This document shows, one piece after another, positions 54,301-64,000 of a stretch of DNA of 64,000 bases. The notes under the pieces are model-generated. The model saw nothing but the letters and a program-made list of their open reading frames with translations. It did no database searches and was not told the origin of the DNA. The translations under genes and the position numbers were made by a program. Origin of the DNA: Akanthomyces muscarius (Eukaryota > Ascomycota > Sordariomycetes > Hypocreales > Cordycipitaceae). The stretch covers positions 558,001 to 622,000 of the forward strand of contig NC_079242.1 of assembly GCF_028009165.1 (NCBI RefSeq), written 5' to 3'. The first letter of the stretch is position 1. The number at the start of each line of letters is the position of its first letter.

Positions 54301-55504
54301 CATAGAAAGGCCCATGGCTTTGCTCCTGAGCAGGATCTCGGTTGTGCCGATAGAGCCAGCGCCGAGAAATACTGCGTTTTCAGCATGAACCCATGACAGT
54401 TCTGAGTATATATCATCTTGAAATCTGGCACGCGGGCTGTCATGTGAAACAAAATAGACAATATAGCCGCCGAGTTCATCCGACGCCTTCTCGACATAAC
54501 GAACCTCACACTCGCAAAAAATATCAGCACCCCATTTCCACGCATCTGTAAGGTATGTGACCAAAGTCGTCGTCTTTGATCCGTCGTTAATACCCGTAGT
54601 ATCCTGACCAGTGAGTGTAGAAGGTGACATTTGTAGGCCAACACTGTTGTTACCTGAGCGGAAGCGCGTCGTTTGTGGAACTCTGTAGAACCTGTCATCC
54701 ATACCAAGTGCATGCGCTTGTTTTTGGAGGCGAGCTGTCTTATCAAGGATCGGCCAGTCTTCCGGATAGGGTTCAGGTTCCAACACGTCCCTGACTTGAT
54801 CGTAGTCTGTAGTCTCGCCAATGCAATCGTGTTAGTGCCTTCTGTATGAAAGCTGATCAATGTTGAGGAAGTGAAAAGATAACGAGGCAAAAGCACCGGA
54901 GAGAAAATACGTGCATTTGGACAAACAGGTCGGGTCTTTCCGAATTTCGAAGGGCCATAGTTCCGAGGACAAGGTCGACTCGTCTGCCTCGAGAAAAACA
55001 TTGGCATTCATAAGGCTTCCGCCACCAAGACCTGCGGCTCTTGGTTAGATCAAGTCGCAATTGCAGTTTGACATCAATAGATTGCTTACCATTGCAGACG
55101 ACAGCGCTCTGACCCTTCCCTCTAACTACGTGATACATGCCTGTGGCTTTCCCGCGGGTCGCTTTCTGCCCGTTTTTCGCCTTCTTGCCAGTCTTTCCAG
55201 AAACATGCAGTTCCTTTGCAGCCTCTAGAAAACCGGTTGGATATTCTCCCGGCCATTTTTCTTGCCCTCTTTCGAGTACGCAGAGAGACTGGCCGCTTCT
55301 GGCCATGCGCGACGCGGCAATTCCACCACCATAGCCGGAACCAATGACAACGCATTCATAAGAAGGTTTAAGTTGCTCCAAAGACTTGGATATTCGCGGA
55401 AACGGTGGTAATAGTGGTGTCATGGCTGTCTCATATGGCATTGTGGGACGAACCTCTGCACAGGGCAGACGTTCGTACTTAGCGCGGCTGTCTTTCGGAA
55501 ACAT
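51385..55504 (-). CDS. GMC oxidoreductase (cholesterol-oxidase-like) fused to an alpha/beta hydrolase, about 1274 aa, 5 exons
   Basis: Minus-strand exons: 55504-55090, 55031-54915, 54806-53853, 53804-53612, 53530-51385; the frame closes. Residues 52-80 hold the FAD-binding VVIGSGYGGGIAASRMA and an LERGQEKWPGEYP block. HPLGGARMS (about 556-564, codons split by the last intron) carries the GMC active-site His. Residues from about 935 form an alpha/beta hydrolase: NLFMIPGASVDH, nucleophile elbow VAHCMGS (Cys instead of Ser) and GYGHLDCWMG with the catalytic His near 1236. Such fusions are known in fungi and actinomycetes, often named cholesterol oxidase, with real substrates unclear. The second intron (54807-54914) needs a GC donor to keep the LSKYYDQ junction. 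The start may be Met22 (55441), which looks closer to the family's usual start. Confidence 0.87.
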
Positions 55505-57345
55505 CTCAGAGCACGCCCGAGGTAGCACAAAAAACCGTATGCACAACTGAAACAAGGCATGTATTGAGCATATATATCTAAATGGGGTTGGTGTTTTGAG
55601 TATTTTCTACTGCGTCGCGCGCCACTAACTCAGCTTTCTTAGTTGGACATCAATCAATAGCATCTACCGATCGTCAATACGGGCCATGACGAACCTCTAG
55701 AAATTCCAAATAAAGGTTTGGTCATTGATTTTTCGGGGTAGGGCGCTCTATAAGCCACAAAGCGCAAAACTCGCGATGGCGTCCTGCTGCGGGCGTGTAT
55801 GTTTGCCTCTCTCGTGGCAACAAAGGGCGTGACCCATCGCGAACAGTGGGAACCATCACGCAAGTTGAGCTAAGCGAGAGTCACTGTTATAGCGCTAGGC
55901 TTGGTGAAGTGGCAGATCGTTTTTTTATGAATATGCTGGGTTGATATTGTCGTCCTGGTTTTGCTGCTGACGCCGTTCGCCCAAGCTCGCGGTACTCGAG
56001 GGTAAGTTCTCAGCAGCACAGTATCTACTCCCAGCACTTCTGCTGGCCCTCGCAATAAGAAATAGAGTTTTATCGCGGGAAAAAAGAGTCTCATACTGCC
56101 GGGAAATCAAAATGAAGGGTCTCACTGTGCTGGGGTAAGGCCTTACCAAGGTTGTACAAGCACGACCGCTGCTGCGTATGTTATCGAGCTGCTGTTAACT
56201 TACAATGGTCAAAGGCGGCAGGCTGCAGAACGTGACTGGCCGTTTGCGCGTCACACAATCCATTATATTAATTAAAGGCGTATGCGACAATTACGGAGTT
56301 GCAGCACAGCGTTGCACAGCAGCTCGATGGGTGTACATACCTGTGGTTCTTGGACAATCGCAGAATGGCGCCCAGCCCGCAACAAACTTACCAAAAGCCC
56401 CAGGGATAAAAGATTAAATTTATGCAGAACAGTTTTAGTAATATGCAATAAAAAGTGACGCTCAGTGATTACATTAGGGTACCAGCAAAGTATGCTCTGT
56501 TTTTCGGACGCCGATTGCACGCCCGCATGGTGCAAAAACGGCAGCACAAAGGTAAAAGGAGCAAGCAGACTAGTCGATCTAAAGACACTTGAGTCTGTGT
56601 GAGAGAGTCTGACAGGGCGCACGGCATTCTACTACCCGTAGCTGTACGGCCAGCGTTTGAACCAAGTCATCTTATTCCCGGCAGCTCCAGCAATCTCTAT
56701 GTTGGTTTCTTGGTGGTTTGCAGAAAGCTTTTCCCTATCAAATCGATTCGAATCTAGCTTTCTCTTCCTCGCAAGACACATAGCGTACAAAATAGCTGCC
56801 AAGATGGGGCTCTGTTGGTGGCTTGCCAACTCTTTCAGGGGTGTCCAAATGCTACACCAAGCCTGCTTAGCAATAGACCTAGTGCGATTTGAATGAAACT
56901 AAAACACTTCGACATGCATGAAAGCTTTTGCGCCCGTTGGAGCAATCGACCCATGTAGGTGTGCAAACCTCGGGCTGTTCGTCACGCAAATTCGATGTCT
57001 TTGTAATTTATTTTTTAGGACCAGATCCCTCACCGTCTACCTCAAAGAGCTGGCACATATTACCGGTTCAATTTCACTTCTCTTGCCGTGTCTTGGTTGC
57101 GTAGTTGGCGTCTGCTTATGAATCTGTAGCTGCAAATTTTAAGATCCTGCAGCTTGATATAATCAACAACTCCAAAAAGTGCACCATCTTTGTCTCCTTT
57201 GTTGCCTCCCATATTCGGTCGTTGGTTCATCAATTTCTCGCTCGTGCGCAGCGCCTCGCGATGTAGGCTAGTCGTGGCTGAAACCTAATTAGCCACGGTG
57301 TATGTTGGCGTCGGAGACCCGAGATACCGGTCAGGGACAAAAGCA
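55505..57345. other. Intergenic region between two minus-strand genes
   Basis: About 1.8 kb with no gene I can support. A minus-strand frame near 56632-56890 lacks an ATG and is listed among the rejected items. The right part is the 3' region of the TPR-SET gene. Confidence 0.4.
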
Positions 57346-59693
57346 CTACACAGCCGCAGGAAAAGTTTGCAAAAACGTGTCCCCCTCCCCAACCACTATG
57401 CTGTATGCCCTCTGCGCATACTCGCGGATGCGCTGCGAAAGACTCGGCGCCATGGACTTCGAGGCTCCGTACAAGTTGACAAGCGCCCACGGCACCATGT
57501 CATTCGTCAACCCCCATTTCTTAATCTCGAATTGGGCACGCGACGCGCCGGCGGCGACTCTGTCACTCAGCGGCCAAACAGATGTGATTTTGTAGCCGAG
57601 GGCCTGAAGCCCTTGTAAGAGCATCTCAACGGTTTTGCGGAGATCGCTGCGCTGATTGTACTTCATAGCCATTGCAAAACAAGTTGAGCAAATTTCGAGA
57701 CGCGGCAGCTCGGCAGGGTACGACTCAGGGTAAGTCTCATTCAGCTCGTCGAGAAGTCTGAGCCCTTTTGCTGGTGGCTTGTTGGCTCGCAAGTCAATAA
57801 TGCCCTGCATGCTCTTCATGAGCAGCTTGCGCTTGCTCAACTGCGCCGCCGACATTGGGCGCTTGGCCTGACACAACGCACAATTGCATGTGAACCCCCA
57901 GTGTTTGAGGCGACGTTGCATATCATCGTGCGAGTCCAACTCTTGAGGCTGGTGGTAGGGAAACAGGAGCTCGGTTCCCGCCTCCATGTCCGCAGCCGCA
58001 CGCAAGATTTGCATGTCTCCAATGAATGAGCGACGGCAGTTTCCAACGCAGGAGTGGTTTACATATGATGCCTTGATCCAGATGCCTGCGGTGCCGAAGC
58101 CGCCCTTGCCACCGTCTGCGTCTCTTTTATCCTTTAGAAGATTTGACAGCGTCTCTCGACTGGTCCTCGGCGCCCCAAAAACGTTGAGTGACATGATTTT
58201 GGCGGCGAGAAAACTATTTCTAGGTCAGTTGCGAAAGATGTGATGCACATCACTTGCATATATGTTGACTTACGAATCAACGACTGGATTACCATCTGCA
58301 ACGTCTCGGCCGACTGTCTTGTAGTCGCCATGGTGAAGATTCAGAATGGGACGAGAGTATTCCGGATTATGATAGAGATTTTGTATCATTTGCGTGAGAA
58401 TTTCGGCCTGGGCGCCAGCAAAGCCTCGTTTGCTCTCAAGATCCATCAGAACAGAGTAGCGACCGGAGCTCAAGTCGCAATAACTGTACACAAACGCCTT
58501 CTCGCAAAGCAAAAGATCACCCGCGCGAACAGCCTTGGTAGTAAAAAGCCCTCGTCCTCGTCCAGGGGCATCGCGGACCTCGACGGGCACTGAGAATGTG
58601 CCGCAGTCAATCTGAGCCGTACTCTGGTTGGCTTGCCTGTACATGCGTGAGAATGAATAGGCGCCGTCGTTCTTTTCACTAGTTCTTGTCTTGACACGCG
58701 CCATCTCCGCCTTTGCCTCGCTGTTATCGGGCCAGTTTTCAAGGAAATGCGTGAGTCGCTCCAGACAGCGGTCGAAATAACGGAGCTCATAGAGTGCTCG
58801 GATCTCGCGAAAAGTCGACTTCTCCGTTGGGGATATCTGCTCATTCGTCTTGTTCGCATCAATAAGGGCTTGCTCCGGACGGCCGAGCCTGAGGTTGGTC
58901 AAAGAGCGGTTGACGAACGCCAGCTGTGCTTCCTCGGGTGTAGCCGCACATCGAACGGCGTCTGAGTATCTACGGGATTGCTAATTAGCCACTGGCGAAT
59001 GTTGAGGTGCGGGAACTGCTCTCACAAACGCAATGCTTTGGCCCAGCAGGCTTTTTTCACAACTTCGTTGCCTTGCATCCGTACTGCTTCACTGCTCATT
59101 TTCGGAGCCGTCGTTTTCCATATGTCTGGTATGCGGCCATCGCATGGCTCCAACCAAACAACATCACCGAGATGATCGACTCTCAATGAATAGGTGCCGT
59201 CTGTGGCGCACTTGAAGAAAGGCTCTTTGAGAAGAAGCACACGTCCAACCTGGATGGTCTCCTTGGAAGGATTGGTCGCCTCTGGGGGCTGATGGTACAG
59301 CTGCAAAGTCACAGTCGTGCCCTCCAGGTCCTCAACAGCTGCCAGTATTGCATTGATACGGTTGGGCGGTGTCAGAACACGAAGAAAGACCTTGGTAGAA
59401 CGATGGTGCTCACCGAGGCGCATCTGTGTAATGCGGATCGGTTGCAACTCATCAAGAAAGCGGTCGGAAGGAAGGTATGGTGGCGGCAGTTGTGTCATGG
59501 AAATGGTATGCCCAGAGGAATGGGTCTCTTCGAGGCCCCGGTTCATGGCGAGAAACTTTGCGATGATGGACTGCAGCGAAGGATGGTAATGAACCAGCTG
59601 GCCGTTTCTCCTTTTGGAGCTCTCATACATCAGCTGTGCATTCCGCAGAGCAGCTGCAATCTGGGTGTCTTGCGACACCTCGCGCGTGTCCAT
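57346..59693 (-). CDS. TPR- and SET-domain protein (SMYD/SET5-like lysine methyltransferase family), 745 aa, 3 exons
   Basis: Minus-strand exons: 59693-59026, 58969-58274, 58219-57346; the frame closes. An N-terminal region of about 200 residues is unassigned. TPR-like helices follow (about 205-315), including GNEVVKKACWAKALRLYSDA and FVNRSLTNLRLGRPEQALID. The SET domain starts near 345 (RDAPGRGRGLFTTKAVRAGD). It has YVNHSC (about 507) and the GTELLFPY Tyr (about 540), the residues that bind S-adenosylmethionine and line the active site. A post-SET Cys cluster CNCALC (about 565) would hold zinc. Proteins of this layout methylate lysines on histones or other targets, in nucleus or cytoplasm; the target is unknown. 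All catalytic motifs look intact. Confidence 0.9.
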
Positions 59694-61156
59694 GGCCGGA
59701 AAAGAATGAGCAAGATATCAATATGGGCTTCGCACTTAATGGTGACAGAACCGATCCTCTCTCAGTATTCATGAACTATAATGCTCTTGTGAAGTCGAGC
59801 TCGAGATTCTGGCAAAAGAGTATTCCAAATCCATGTGGCATGCAAGTTGCCCAAGAGCATGGGAATGGCCAGATGCCCGCCTGCGCCGCGGGGTAGGCAA
59901 ACGTTCACTCGCAGCTCAGCCGCACTCATGCATTGCTGCCCAACCAAAGAACCAAGCAGTAACATTGATTAAGCGCGCGAGCGACCCCTGATCCGAGACC
60001 GTTGGGTGAAAATCGGCAAACGGCGCACGGCAGACCAGCACCTAGGAAGCTAGGACACCTGATCCAGTACATGGTCTTGTCGCCCCGAAGACATCTTTCG
60101 GTTGAGTTCGTCAGAGAAATTAAACAAGAGTCGTCGAAGAACTGACTGCTTCTTTTCTAGACATATATGCATGCAAGAACCCAAACCTCTAAAAGTTGTA
60201 GTTACCTTGAGGTTGGCAGCCGCCCGGCCGACCGTTGCGAAACGTCACCTCGGAAAGCAGCGCGACAAGAAAAATTAGAATTTTTCACTCCCAAAAATGT
60301 CTCAAAGAGGCTCTTGCAGTTGAATGAAATCTGTTCTTCTTCCCAAGCAGGTCAAGGGCGACCCAGATTTCTGAATCTTGACATGAGATGTCCCAAACGT
60401 TAGTGTGTCCGGACCTACGATCCGTGATCCACGCCGATTCGCGACAAGAAAATTTTGAGGAAATGACAAGCAGCCAGTATACGATTCTGTATCTTTCAAT
60501 TTAGCTATAGTTGTCGTCGCCCTTGCATTTTTTGTTGCCTTCACTACAAATCTAGGCGTATGGTTGCTCTCATCGAGTTTAGTAAGGCTAATGACACTAC
60601 TACTGATCATTTGGTCTGTATCAATGTAGGTGTGGCAGTACTTAAAAGTCGCCTGGGCTTAAAGCATTCCGCGCATCCTCACCTACAAACGTTTCACTAA
60701 GCTATACGAACATGACCTTCGCGGAAAAGGCTGCGTCGCCAGTGGGTTACTGCACACCCTCCGTATCGCGCCTGTAATCACGGCTGCGCATAACAAAGCC
60801 TCGACAGTTCCTGCTAGATTGCAACAGTGACCCATCTGTTTGCTACTCAATAAAAATATTTTGAGCAGCTAGTCTTTGGCTTCGATGACTGGCGGAAACT
60901 ATTAATGAAAATGATCCATAGATTGGTCATATATTTCTGTGCGTGGTCTTTTCTCATCATTTATAGTATCAACCAAGTGCTCAAGTCAAGATATACTCGA
61001 CTAACTATAACTAAGTTACAGGGCAGAGCGGCCACCCTGTTAGCCAGCCAGATGGCGGACAGTAGTGCGAAACTTACGCATCCTGCCCATTAATTCTTTC
61101 AGCTGCGGACACCCCTCACTCTTTAATTCATCGCCCGTTAAAACTCCCACATCAAA
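59694..61156. other. Divergent intergenic region
   Basis: About 1.46 kb between the TPR-SET gene and the transcription-factor-like gene, whose starts point away from each other. I see no gene in it. Confidence 0.4.
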
Positions 61157-62810
61157 ATGCCAGAATCACAGAAACAGTACAGCCCGGATAATGAGGAGTT
61201 CAAGTTCGTCGCCGAGTCGAACAGGAAAACACTGCGTAGCCATGCAATGAGGGCACACTGGCGTCAACGAAAGCAATGGACAGGCGGCCAGAGGGGCGGA
61301 GGCAACGGTACACAGCGCCATCTTCGTCCACTGCTGCCACATCGGCGAGCGCGCCGTGATTGCTCCCTGGCGACGCATCACGCTGAAAACGGACAGGATA
61401 CCAATACCTGTGCTTTGGCATCCTCTAACCAGCTTCCCACGAAAGGGGAGCTGGCTGGAGAAGCTTCTCGGGCGCTCTACAGAATGATTGGCACCGTGGC
61501 GTGTGGCCGATTAGATCCATTTGACAGGCTACCAATTACACTGACAGTCGAGCACCAAGAGCTGCTGCACCACTGTATGTTTGTCGAATGCCGAATACAC
61601 CTTGGTGCTGCATGTCATCCTCACACTGGGCCTAGGGGTTTTCACGTGCACGACAATGATGTTTGGCCATCTGCCTCCTGCCATCGCCAATCCAATGCGA
61701 GACGTGTGGCTGCCGCTTGATCTTTCCAACGCCGGCTCTTTCAATGCCTGCATGGCTCACTCAGCCGCTCACCTGGCCCGAATGCGGGGGCATCGCTATT
61801 CGAAAAGAGCCCTAGAGTTCAAGATGGAGGCAATTCGAATAATCATGGGGTGGATTGGTGACCATAACATGGCGCTCAGTGATGTCACGTTCGCAGCCGT
61901 CTTGAGGCTCTCGACTTATGAAGTAAGCTCCACAGATGGTATCATTCATCTTACAGGAGCTAATAAATCGACAAAAGCGATATTGGGGAACCGAGCTCGA
62001 TTGGCAAATCCACCACGATGGTCTTTTGCGCATGATTAACGCGCGGGGCGGCCTTGGGACATTTGCTCACAATTGGCGCCTCGCACTGATCACATTTTTG
62101 TGAGCCTCTGCGAGCCTGGCAGCCGTCACCAGCACTAATTCAAAAACGTGTTTCACAGAAATACGCTCATGGTGCGTCCATCATGGCTTGATAGCTCCAA
62201 TCGCATATGGGAGCTTGCTATGCCTCAGTCTCTCTACGCATTGCGACTCATTGTTGGAGAGGAGTCTTCCATGCACCAAATCCGCTGTCTGTGGCTGCTC
62301 TCACTGGGGCAAGACATTGAGCACTTTGCCCTCATTTCAATTGAGTCGTGTCGCAATGGTCTTGCAAGTTGCGCTAATCTGCAGGATGCATTGATGCTCC
62401 TCATGCTCAAAATGAAGCAATACGACCTCACAAGCCGGCGCGATGCGAAAATTGGCGATTTCGAGTTTCGGCGGTTGGCATGCGTTCTCTTCATTGCCAT
62501 TCTGTGCCAGGGCTGCACTACTGCTCCTGCCGACGCTTCCGCCCTTAGCCAAGGATCCGGGTGGATATCTTGTCCTTTGGCCCTTATCTTGTTGGATGTG
62601 CACCTGTTGGAATACCGTGACACCTGGCTTTCCGATGTTGATGGTCTTTATGTCACTCTTTACAGCGGTTTCTTTGGAGTCGATGATGGCATCCCCAATC
62701 GCGACTACGTGCTGACAATGGCATCTGTTCTCGGGTCTATGAGCAGCACGACCCGCCAAAGGATAGAGAGCTCTCTGCTACACATACTCTGCTCGGGCGC
62801 AGCTGCGTGA
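61157..62810 (+). CDS. Fungal transcription-factor-like protein of the tachykinin/DUF3468 type, 492 aa, 4 exons
   Basis: Exons: 61157-61574, 61636-61922, 61978-62099, 62159-62810; the frame closes. The N-terminus EFKFVAESNRKTLRSHAMRA with HW is the hallmark of this family. The splices restore LTVEHQELLHHW, NPMRDVWLPLDLSNAGSFNA and STYERYWGTELDWQIHHDG, all typical of the fungal-specific regulatory region. No Zn2Cys6 cluster is present, as usual for this branch, so DNA binding is unproven. Relatives are often annotated transcription factor or C6 factor; regulatory targets are unknown. A splice from the donor at 62807 to an acceptor at 63209 would replace the last codon and stop with 51 further residues (see findings). 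Confidence 0.82.
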
Positions 62811-63829
62811 GTAAGTTCCGATTCGGTGACGGAACTATGATCAGGTATAGTCAGGAGTACAGAGCGAACGGAAAAGCTCAGATGCCAGAGCTAGTGATGC
62901 GGGATGCGAAGTCCACTAGAGCTACAGGTTATCACCCTAAAATAAGACCTACACACTTGCATGAGAGCTGGACATTATTGACCCATTCTCCGCGCTGGAT
63001 AATACCCCGAGGCTAAGCATGCCTGTCTATTACTGAGACCGTTCCTACCCTAGATGGAGATTTATCGACTCAGCTCGATCGGGCTTTAAATCGCACATCT
63101 TGGCTACACTGTAGATAGAATGCCTAAAACCGCACTGCTTGAGGAACTCAGATGCAGGAAGCCTGCTCTGCCCATGATAGTCTCGCCAAAATGCTAACGC
63201 CACTTACAGCCCGATTGTCATCGACTCTGATCCTGCACAACAGGGATCCGCGGAAAGTTGGTGGGATAGTACGGTGGGGTGGTGGACCCAGCTATCCGGA
63301 ACGGCTAGTATTGTAGCTTCAGCTGGTGTCCTCAGATCTGTCATATCTGACCAGAATCGCTAGAGCTGATTGGGTTGATGGTGTTACCCTTTTCGGCGTG
63401 GGGAGAAAAAGCAAAATACTGTCTTCCTTCCCTCTCTCCCCCACTTCTTAAAAATGCACAGAGACTCAAAAGGGCTGCGGTCCACAGCATGCAGCCGTCA
63501 GCGGCATAATGGCTTGATTTGTAATGCCGTGACCGTAGCTGCAATCTTGCAGTTGGAAGCGGCCAAGGGATACGAGACCAAACCAGGCTTCGCCGCTTAG
63601 TACAACAGCCGGTACAGTGATTTTTCGATCCAGTGCTGACCGAAGTATGGATACAGTGAGGGAAAAGCAAATGCTCCTTTATTTTTAGCACATTTTAGGG
63701 TACGACGTGGGGAACACAGTTTTCTTCAGTATCCGTACTTCACATGGAATCAATTGGCTACTAGTTAACTTAGGACCATGGAAGGAGACCGAATCCTCCT
63801 CCGCCGAAGAGCACACCCTGGTAATAATG
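62811..63829. other. Region after the transcription-factor-like gene, with a candidate extra exon
   Basis: A branch point (gctaac) and acceptor (cttacag, ending 63209) precede an open stretch 63210-63363 that reads like protein (PIVIDSDPAQQG, then SWWDSTVGWWTQ) and ends in TAG. Another short open stretch is at about 62968-63036. No independent gene start was found. The remaining sequence shows nothing recognisable. Confidence 0.35.
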
Positions 63830-64000
63830 TTACTCATCGTCCGCATCGCGGGGGTCATTGGCTTTCCAAAACTTCTCGTAGTCCTCCCAGCTCTGAGACG
63901 GGAACTCGAGCGGAACAGTAATTGGGCCAAAGGGAATGCCTCTCTCGTCAAACTCGTCGAGACGCGCCTTGGTTGCCGGCCTGGACTTGTTGACACTATA
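63830..64000 (-). CDS. C-terminal 56 residues of an unrecognised protein (runs off right edge)
   Basis: The minus strand is open from the window edge to a TAA at 63832-63830. The tail (RLDEFDERGIPFGPITVPLE, then a segment with SWEDYEKFW and ending PRDADDE) is acidic and aromatic, unlike a chance frame, and has good codon use. I do not recognise the family. It could be any soluble protein; the start and most of the gene lie outside the window. Confidence 0.6.
   Translation of the reverse strand, partial: YSVNKSRPATKARLDEFDERGIPFGPITVPLEFPSQSWEDYEKFWKANDPRDADDE

Noticed and set aside
56632..56890. Minus-strand open frame of about 85 codons with basic, protein-like composition
   Set aside because: No ATG at its start, no convincing upstream exon, and no family resemblance; an acceptor-like site exists but cannot be linked to a first exon.

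Overview
The window comes from the nuclear genome of a filamentous ascomycete, probably a sordariomycete of the Hypocreales type. Genes are split by short introns (about 47-108 nt) with fungal branch points. The gene set is typically fungal: MLH3, VPS11, LicD/Mnn4-like, GH78, a tachykinin-type transcription factor, GMC oxidoreductases and fungal ABCC transporters. All calls were made by eye from the sequence. Splice sites were chosen by consensus, reading frame and agreement between the paralogues in the window; no database search was possible.

Layout, left to right. Position 1-307 (-) holds the N-terminal end of a phosphopantothenoylcysteine decarboxylase (HAL3/SIS2 flavoprotein family) that runs off the left edge. 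A 3.2 kb non-coding stretch follows, then a large repeat-rich protein of unknown function (3484-7656, +). ABC transporter 1 (9202-14075, +) is followed by a secreted or Golgi LicD/Mnn4-like protein (14761-15703, +). This converges on the mismatch-repair gene MLH3 (16057-18603, -), with a 29-bp x3 tandem repeat between them. A conserved small disordered protein (19120-20293, +) and VPS11 (20738-24012, +) come next. ABC transporters 2 and 3 lie head to tail (25404-30248 and 31248-36091, +). Then come a flavin-reductase-like gene with a broken N-terminus (36450-37092), a secreted GH78 alpha-L-rhamnosidase (37680-39949, +) and ABC transporter 4 (41222-46098, +). The right part holds tRNA-Asp(GTC) (46465-46536), a PlsC-type acyltransferase (47401-48861, +), a small hypothetical gene (-), a GMC oxidoreductase fused to an alpha/beta hydrolase (51385-55504, -), a TPR-SET protein (57346-59693, -), a tachykinin-type transcription-factor-like gene (61157-62810, +) and the C-terminal end of an unknown gene (63830-64000, -).

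The most striking theme is the family of four full-length ABCC-type transporters (1417, 1429, 1429 and 1476 aa) within 37 kb. They share intron positions almost to the base: internal exons of 109, 72, 51, about 65, about 616 and about 90 nt recur. One shared intron interrupts the second Walker A motif and has a non-canonical GC donor in three of the four genes. Transporters 2 and 3 are the closest pair and have both lost the ABC signature core and the Q-loop glutamine of their second nucleotide-binding domain. Transporter 4 has lost two introns precisely. No polyketide, peptide-synthetase or terpene backbone gene is present, so this is not an obvious secondary-metabolite cluster. The other genes look like ordinary housekeeping or cell-surface/secretion genes. 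No transposon, CRISPR array or viral sequence was recognised.
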